Below the pieces are notes generated by a model. That model did not search any database and was not told the DNA's origin. It saw nothing but the letters and a program-made list of their open reading frames with translations. DNA of 64,000 nucleotides, from contig NZ_VJYI01000004.1 of assembly GCF_008065375.1 (NCBI RefSeq), positions 310,001 through 374,000 on the forward strand. Reading direction: 5' to 3'. The position numbers were made by a program, and so were the translations under genes. The stretch comes from Nonomuraea sp. SYSU D8015 (GTDB taxonomy: Bacteria; Actinomycetota; Actinomycetes; Streptosporangiales; Streptosporangiaceae). Shown here one piece after another: positions 55,998-64,000 of the stretch (the first letter of the stretch is position 1; the number at the start of each line of letters is the position of its first letter).

Positions 55998-56555
55998 ATG
56001 ACGTACATCGCAGCTACGCTCCTTGCCGCGCCGGAGGCGCACGCCAATCCGCTCCTCCCGCACGATTACGAGCTCGTCGTCGGTATCTTCTCGTTCCTCG
56101 TCGTTTTCTTCGTCGTCGGCAGGATCCTCGTCCCGCGCATCCAGAAGACGCTGGCCGAGCGGACCGACGCGATCGAGGGCGGCATCAAGAGGGCGGAAGA
56201 GGCTCAGGCCCAGGCCCAGGAACTCCAGCGGCAGTTCCAGGCCAAGCTCGAAGAGGGCCGTCGTGAGGCGGCCAGGCTGCGCGAGGAGGCCCGCGAGCAG
56301 GCCGCGCAGATCAAGGCCGAGCTCCGCGAGGAGGCGCAGGCCGAGGCCCGCCGCCTCATCGAGGCCGCGCACGCGCAGATCGAGGCCGACAGGCAGGCGG
56401 CGTTCGCCCAGCTCCGCGCGGAGATCGGTCGCCTGTCGACCGAGCTGGCCGGCCGCATCGTCGGCGAGTCCCTCGAGGACGAGGTCCGCCAGAGCCGCAT
56501 CGTCGACCGGTTCCTCGACGAGCTCGAAGCCGGCAGCGCGCAGGCGGTGCGCTGA
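55998..56555 (+). CDS. atpF: ATP synthase Fo subunit b
   Basis: Peripheral stalk subunit, 185 residues. One N-terminal membrane helix (LVVGIFSFLVVFFVVGRIL) and a long charged helix rich in Glu/Ala/Arg for dimerisation. It is not fused to delta, unlike the mycobacterial layout. Its stop overlaps the atpH start (TGATG). Confidence 0.96.
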   Translation: MTYIAATLLAAPEAHANPLLPHDYELVVGIFSFLVVFFVVGRILVPRIQKTLAERTDAIEGGIKRAEEAQAQAQELQRQFQAKLEEGRREAARLREEAREQAAQIKAELREEAQAEARRLIEAAHAQIEADRQAAFAQLRAEIGRLSTELAGRIVGESLEDEVRQSRIVDRFLDELEAGSAQAVR

Positions 56556-57364
56556 TGCGTGGTTTGAGCAGGACGTCGCTGGCCGAGGTCGAGGAGCGGT
56601 TCAACGCGGTCGCCGGCAGTGCCGACCTCGGTACGCTCTCCGACGAGCTGTTCGCGGTCGCGGATCTGCTCGACCGTGAGCACGGCCTGCGTCGGGCCCT
56701 GTCCGACCAGGCCAGGCCCGCCGAGCAGAAGGCCCGCGCCGCGCGTGCGCTGCTCGGGGGCAAGGTCAGCGAGGCCGCGATCGCCACCACCGAGGCCGCG
56801 GTCTCGGCGCGGTGGTCGCGCGCCGGCGACCTGGCCGACGTGCTCGAGCGGCTCGGCGTGATCGCCGCGGCCGCGGAGGCCGAGAGCCAGTCCAGGCTCG
56901 ACGACGTGGAGGACGAGCTCTTCCGCTTCGGCCGCATCGTCGCCGCCAACCCCGAGCTGCGCCGCGCGCTGGCCGACGCGGCCGCGCCCGAGCCGGGCCG
57001 GCGGCAGCTGCTGAGCGACCTGCTCGGCGACAAGGTCGCGCCGACCACCCTGCGTCTCATCACGCAGCTGGTTGTGCACCCGAGAGGGCGTAGCCTGGAG
57101 ACAGGCCTGGAAGAGGTCGGCCAGCTCGTGGCCCAGCAGCGCCAGCGCCTCGTGGCGGTGGTGCGCAGCGCCGTCGAGCTGTCCGAGGAGCAGAAGCGGC
57201 GCCTGACGGCGTGGCTGCGCACCTCGTACGGCCGTGACGTGCACCTGAACGTCGAGGTGGACAAGCGAGTGCTCGGTGGGTTCTCGGTCCGCATCGGCGA
57301 CGAGATCATCGACACCACGATTGTCGGACGAATCGAAGAAGTCCGCCGCCGGTTGGCCGGCTAA
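56555..57364 (+). CDS. atpH: ATP synthase F1 subunit delta
   Basis: Links the peripheral stalk to F1. 269 residues, longer than the 180 usual outside actinobacteria but normal within them. The C-terminal OSCP-type end reads LGGFSVRIGDEIIDTTIVGRIEEVRR. ATG 56555 is coupled to atpF. Confidence 0.95.
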   Translation: MRGLSRTSLAEVEERFNAVAGSADLGTLSDELFAVADLLDREHGLRRALSDQARPAEQKARAARALLGGKVSEAAIATTEAAVSARWSRAGDLADVLERLGVIAAAAEAESQSRLDDVEDELFRFGRIVAANPELRRALADAAAPEPGRRQLLSDLLGDKVAPTTLRLITQLVVHPRGRSLETGLEEVGQLVAQQRQRLVAVVRSAVELSEEQKRRLTAWLRTSYGRDVHLNVEVDKRVLGGFSVRIGDEIIDTTIVGRIEEVRRRLAG

Positions 57365-57389
57365 GGCGAAATAGGGAGACAGAGTAGAG

Positions 57390-59039
<1,650 letters not shown>

Positions 59040-59042
59040 GAC

Positions 59043-59945
59043 ATGGGTGCCCAGCTAAGGCTGCTGCGGCGGCGGATCAACTCGGTCAAGTCGACCGCGA
59101 AGATCACGCGCGCCCAGGAGCTCATCGCCTCTTCACGGATCGTGAAGGCGCAGCAGCGGATGCAGGCGGCGCTGCCGTACGAGCGTGAGATCACTCGCGC
59201 CGTCACCGGCGTCGTCAGCAACGCGGCCAGCGTCGACCATCCGCTGACCGTGGCGAAGGAGAACCCCGCCAAGGCGGGCGTCCTCATCGTCACCAGCGAC
59301 AGCGGGTTCTGCGGCGGCTTCAACGCCAACGTGCTGCGCGAGGCCGAGGCCCTGCGCGGGCTGCTGCAGAGCCGCGGGCTCACCGTGGTGCCGTTCGTCA
59401 CGGGGCGGAAGGGTGTCACCTGGCACACCTTCCGCAACCGCGAGATGGGCGGCAACTGGGTCGGGTTCTCCCGCAAGCCGGCCTACGCCGACGCCAAGGA
59501 GATCGCGACCACGCTGATCGACTCGTTCAAGGACGACAACGGGATCGACGAGATCCACATCGTCTCGACCGAGTTCGTCTCGATGCTCTCGCAGAACGTC
59601 GTGGTCAAGCGGGTCCTGCCGCTGGAGGTCGAGGAGACCGAGGCGACGGACACCACCGTGATCCCGCCGTACTTCGAGTTCGAGCCGACCGCGGGCGACG
59701 TTCTCGAGTCGCTGCTGCCGCGGTACGTGGAGTCCCGCATCTTCACGGCGCTGCTCCAGTCGGCGGCCTCGGAGGAGGCCGCGCGCCGTCGCGCGATGAA
59801 GTCCGCGACCGACAACGCCAACGAGCTGATCCGGCTGCTGACGCAGGAGATGAACCAAGCTCGCCAGGCCGAGATCACCCAGGAAATCAGCGAGATCGTC
59901 GGTGGGGCCAACGCGCTCGCTGACGCCGCAGCCGGGAAAGAGTGA
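59043..59945 (+). CDS. atpG: ATP synthase F1 subunit gamma
   Basis: Central rotor shaft, 300 residues. N-terminal helix MGAQLRLLRRRINSVKSTAKITRAQELIA and C-terminal helix ending in TQEISEIVGGANAL. Starts 3 bases after atpA. Confidence 0.97.
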   Translation: MGAQLRLLRRRINSVKSTAKITRAQELIASSRIVKAQQRMQAALPYEREITRAVTGVVSNAASVDHPLTVAKENPAKAGVLIVTSDSGFCGGFNANVLREAEALRGLLQSRGLTVVPFVTGRKGVTWHTFRNREMGGNWVGFSRKPAYADAKEIATTLIDSFKDDNGIDEIHIVSTEFVSMLSQNVVVKRVLPLEVEETEATDTTVIPPYFEFEPTAGDVLESLLPRYVESRIFTALLQSAASEEAARRRAMKSATDNANELIRLLTQEMNQARQAEITQEISEIVGGANALADAAAGKE

Positions 59946-59946
59946 A

Positions 59947-61395
<1,449 letters not shown>

Positions 61396-61404
61396 TCGCC
61401 CCAT

Positions 61405-61438
61405 GATGGTGGCGCGGTCCTGGAACCGCGCCACCATC
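61405..61438 (+). other. Intercistronic hairpin between atpD and atpC
   Basis: GATGGTGGCGCGGT pairs perfectly with ACCGCGCCACCATC across a 6-base loop, 9 bases past the atpD stop and 23 bases before the atpC start. No T-run follows. It may partly terminate transcription or protect the upstream mRNA, which would lower epsilon relative to beta (the complex needs 1:3). Confidence 0.65.
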
Positions 61439-61461
61439 TGATCGGAAAGGAACCTACACAA

Positions 61462-61863
61462 GTGGCGAAGCTGCGAGTAGGGGTTGTCTCACCCGAGCGT
61501 GAGATCTGGTCGGGCGAGGCCGACATGGTGATTGCCAAGACCGTGGACGGCGAGATCGGTATTATGCCGCAACACGCACCTGTACTCGGCGTCCTCGTCG
61601 AGGGCGGTGTGCTGCGCGTGAAGCGGGAGGGCGAGGGCGACCTCGTGGCGGCGGTTCACGGTGGGTTCATCTCCGTGGCCGACAATGAGGTGTCCGTGCT
61701 CGCCGAGGTCGCCGAGCTCGGTTCCGAGGTCGACATCGCGGCTGCCCGCGACGCTCTCGACCGGGCCCAGGCCTCGATCGAGGCCAACCAGGAAGACGCC
61801 GACGCGGCAATCGAGGCCAAGCGTGCCAGGGCCCGGCTGCGCGCGGCAGGCGAAGAGGTATAG
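61462..61863 (+). CDS. atpC: ATP synthase F1 subunit epsilon
   Basis: Inhibitory rotor subunit, 133 residues. N-terminal beta sandwich (LRVGVVSPEREIWSGEADMV, GEIGIMPQHAPVLG) and C-terminal helices (AARDALDRAQASIEANQ). GTG 61462 has GGAAAGGA upstream. Last subunit gene. Confidence 0.96.
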   Translation: MAKLRVGVVSPEREIWSGEADMVIAKTVDGEIGIMPQHAPVLGVLVEGGVLRVKREGEGDLVAAVHGGFISVADNEVSVLAEVAELGSEVDIAAARDALDRAQASIEANQEDADAAIEAKRARARLRAAGEEV

Positions 61864-61885
61864 CAGAACACGTTCAGGGGGCGGC

Positions 61886-62266
61886 ATGGCGGCGACGGTA
61901 TTGACATTCGTGGTGCTCCTTGCCGCCCTCGTGGTGTTGCGCGCGGTCATCCTGGGCCGCTCGCGTGGGAGTGTTCCCTGTCGCCTGCAGGTAGGCAACC
62001 GGGGCTGGCAGAGCGGGGTGGCCCGCTACGCCGACGGGGAGCTCCACTGGATTCCGCTCATGGGCGTCCGACTGAGGCCGCGCCACGCGATCGCGAGGCG
62101 CGGCCTTGTTGTTTCTGCCCGTCGTGACATCGGTGACGGGCTTTATGCGGTGGATTGCAGCGGGAGCACGCGTGACGTGTCGCTGGCGATGAGCGCGGAC
62201 GCGATGACGGGCTTCCTGGCCTGGCTGGAGTCGGCTCCGCCGAGTGCGTACCTGGACGTCGCCTAG
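61886..62266 (+). CDS. DUF2550 membrane-anchored protein
   Basis: A 126-residue protein with one N-terminal membrane helix (VLTFVVLLAALVVLRAVIL) and a small beta-rich domain (GWQSGVARYADGELHWI). DUF2550 genes follow atpC in many actinobacteria. Function unknown. GGGGGCGGC precedes ATG 61886. About 240 bases without a gene or strong terminator follow. Confidence 0.88.
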   Translation: MAATVLTFVVLLAALVVLRAVILGRSRGSVPCRLQVGNRGWQSGVARYADGELHWIPLMGVRLRPRHAIARRGLVVSARRDIGDGLYAVDCSGSTRDVSLAMSADAMTGFLAWLESAPPSAYLDVA

Positions 62267-62507
62267 CGGCGGTCTTCCGCGTTGCCTGATGCCCCACGTC
62301 CCTCCGCATTTCGGCTGAGGTCCTTCGGGAGAAGGGGCCGGCGGCTCCCGTGAGGGCCAAGGGAATGTCGGGCTTTTGGGGGCGAAGGGGACCGACAGTG
62401 CTCTCAGGGAATGGGCGGGCCCTTCGGAGGAGTGGGGTGGCGCGTGCGTGAGAGGGGACGTGACCTGACCGGGCGCCGACGGTGGCAGTGGCGCGGCGGG
62501 GATCGGG

Positions 62508-63098
62508 TCAGCGGGTGCCGCCGGGCTTCCAGAGGATCTCCTCGCCTGCGTGGGCGACGCGGCAGGCGATGAACAGCAGGTCGGACAGGCGGTTGAGGTA
62601 TTTCGCCGTCAGCGCGTTCATGTCGTCGTGGACGTGCAGGGCCGCCCAGGTCGAGCGCTCGGCCCGGCGGACGGTGACCCGCGCCACGTGCAGCGCCGCG
62701 GTGGCCGGATCGCCGCCGGGCAGGATGAAGCTGCGCAGCGGCTTGAGACCCTCGTTGAAGCGGTCGCACTGCTCTTCCAGCCAGTCGATGTACGACTGCT
62801 CGACCCGCAGCGGCGGGAACTCCGGGTTTTCGACGACCGGCGTGGCGAGGTCCGCCCCCACGTCGAAGAGCTCGTTCTGGACCCGGGCAAGGACCTGGGT
62901 GAGATCGGCGGGAAACGTACGGTATGACAGGGCGACGCCGAGCTGGGCGTTGGCCTCCTCCACGTCGGCGTAGGCGGCCAGCCGGGGGTCGGTCTTCGAG
63001 GCGCGGCTCATGTCGCTCAGAGCGGTGGTGCCGTCGTCGCCGGTGCGCGTGTAGATGTGGGAGAGGACGACCGGCTTGTCCTTGTCGGCGCGCGTCAT
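62508..63098 (-). CDS. PduO-type cob(I)alamin adenosyltransferase
   Basis: Adenosylates corrinoids with ATP to give coenzyme B12. 196 residues with the N-terminal ATP loop YTRTGDDGTTAL, the helix VQNELFDVGADLATP and the C-terminal region RAERSTWAALHV and NRLSDLLFIACR. ATG 63098 is the start. Actinobacteria often place this gene after the atp cluster. It converges on the DUF2550 gene. Confidence 0.95.
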   Translation of the reverse strand: MTRADKDKPVVLSHIYTRTGDDGTTALSDMSRASKTDPRLAAYADVEEANAQLGVALSYRTFPADLTQVLARVQNELFDVGADLATPVVENPEFPPLRVEQSYIDWLEEQCDRFNEGLKPLRSFILPGGDPATAALHVARVTVRRAERSTWAALHVHDDMNALTAKYLNRLSDLLFIACRVAHAGEEILWKPGGTR

Positions 63099-63113
63099 GT
63101 GCTCAGCCTACTC

Positions 63114-63127
63114 ATGACAAATGTCAT
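63114..63127. promoter_or_regulatory. Perfect palindrome between divergent genes
   Basis: ATGACA-AA-TGTCAT lies 16 bases upstream of the adenosyltransferase start and 101 bases upstream of the ABC ATPase start. It is a good dimer-binding site for a NarL/DesR- or TetR-type regulator. No regulator is visible in the window beside it. Confidence 0.45.
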
Positions 63128-63228
63128 CCGGATCGGACGCGGGATCCACATCAGGGTCGTGATTTACGCGACTACCAGGGCGAACGGCGTGAAAGCCACG
63201 ATTGACCCATGATGAAGGAGAGGACCTG

Positions 63229-64000
63229 ATGCTCGAGATCAGCGAGCTGCACAAGCGCTTCGCGGGCGGCCCCGACGCCCCCGGCGGCAAGGTCGCCCTG
63301 GACGGGATCAGCTTCGTCGTACGCCCGGGGGAGATGTTCGGGTTCGTCGGCGCGAACGGCGCCGGCAAGACCACGACGATGCGCATCATCATGGGCGTGC
63401 TCCAGGCCGACTCCGGCTCGGTGAGCTGGCAGGGCCGGGAGCTCGGCCGCGACACCCGGCGCCACTTCGGCTACATGCCGGAGGAACGTGGGCTCTACCA
63501 GAAGATGCGGGTCGCCGAGCAGATAGAGTACTTCGGCCGCCTGCACGGCCTGGGCGCGGCGGCCGCCAAGAAGGCCACCGAAGACCTCATGGAGCGGCTC
63601 GGGGTGGCCGAGCGCAGGAACGACGCGGTGCAGGCGCTCTCGCTGGGCAACCAGCAGCGCGTGCAGCTGGCGGTGGCCCTGGTGCACGACCCCGAGGTCC
63701 TGGTGCTGGACGAGCCGTTCTCCGGGCTCGACCCGATCGCGGTGGACGCGCTGGCCACCGCGCTGCAGGAGCGGTGCAGGGGCGGCGTGCCGGTGATCTT
63801 CTCCAGCCACCAGCTGGAGCTGGTCGAGCGGCTGTGCGACTCGGTCGGCATCGTCTCGGCCGGCCGGATGGTGGCCACGGGCACGGTGGCCGACCTGCGC
63901 GCGGCCGAGGGCAACACGCTCCGCGTGGTCGTGCGCGACCCCGCCCCGGGCTGGGCGGAGGGGTTGCCGGGCACGGTCAGCGTGAACGGCGACCGGCACA
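63229..64000 (+). CDS. ABC-2 type exporter ATPase, NatA-like (runs off window)
   Basis: The first 257 codons of an ATPase with Walker A GANGAGKTTT (residues 41-50), Q-loop GYMPEERGLYQKM, signature LSLGNQQRVQLAVAL, Walker B VLVLDEPFSGLDP and H-loop SSHQLE. The LSxGNQQR signature is typical of NatA-like sodium/drug exporters. The C-terminal domain begins near residue 225 and is cut by the window end. GGAGAGG lies before ATG 63229. A membrane partner is expected downstream. Confidence 0.93.
   Translation, partial: MLEISELHKRFAGGPDAPGGKVALDGISFVVRPGEMFGFVGANGAGKTTTMRIIMGVLQADSGSVSWQGRELGRDTRRHFGYMPEERGLYQKMRVAEQIEYFGRLHGLGAAAAKKATEDLMERLGVAERRNDAVQALSLGNQQRVQLAVALVHDPEVLVLDEPFSGLDPIAVDALATALQERCRGGVPVIFSSHQLELVERLCDSVGIVSAGRMVATGTVADLRAAEGNTLRVVVRDPAPGWAEGLPGTVSVNGDRH

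Overview
The window is high-GC actinobacterial DNA, most likely Streptosporangiaceae (a Nonomuraea-like genome). This is inferred from codon use, frequent GTG/TTG starts, the XRE-DUF5753/DUF397 genes, a Rho factor with a long Arg/Gly-rich N-terminal insertion, and the actinobacterial chromosome order nrtL-lysA-hom-thrC-thrB-rho-rpmE-prfA-prmC-sua5-glyA-wecA-atp. I see no rRNA, tRNA, insertion sequence, CRISPR array or replication origin.

Layout. (1) 1-8.9 kb: the 5' part of glgX, a small zinc-ribbon gene, an XRE regulator with two DUF397 partners, mscL, three small unknown genes, a thiamine-binding-like protein, an FAD monooxygenase and ung. (2) 9.0-13.9 kb: a sugar ABC importer operon with two different solute-binding lipoproteins and two permeases but no ATPase; one permease carries a large extracytoplasmic beta-sandwich insertion. 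(3) 14.0-18.1 kb: a PadR regulator, an ABC ATPase and an FtsX-type permease, then treS. (4) 20.0-37.5 kb: an asparagine-synthetase-like gene and an expanded family of glycosyltransferases, in two groups on either side of nrtL-lysA-hom. The larger group sits between hom and thrC, which are usually neighbours. (5) 37.7-48.7 kb: thrC, thrB, rho, a sensor kinase/response regulator pair, a secreted protein, rpmE, prfA, prmC and sua5. (6) 48.8-51.3 kb: a two-gene unit of unknown function (a 698-residue repeat protein and a 128-residue partner) between sua5 and glyA. (7) 51.4-62.3 kb: glyA, a WecA-type sugar-phosphate transferase and the complete F1Fo ATP synthase operon, ending with a DUF2550 gene. 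(8) 62.5-64 kb: a PduO-type adenosyltransferase and the start of an ABC exporter ATPase.

How the parts fit. glgX, treS and the importer suggest alpha-glucan/trehalose traffic. lysA, hom, thrC and thrB make lysine and threonine from aspartate-family intermediates. The glycosyltransferases come in two recurring architectures, called type A and type B here, arranged as adjacent, translationally coupled B/A genes, one set headed by a membrane coiled-coil gene. They plausibly build a cell-surface glycan, perhaps with the lipid-linked sugar transferase at 52.7 kb, but no substrate can be read from sequence. The best candidates for undescribed biology are this glycosyltransferase island and the repeat-protein pair at 48.8-51.3 kb.
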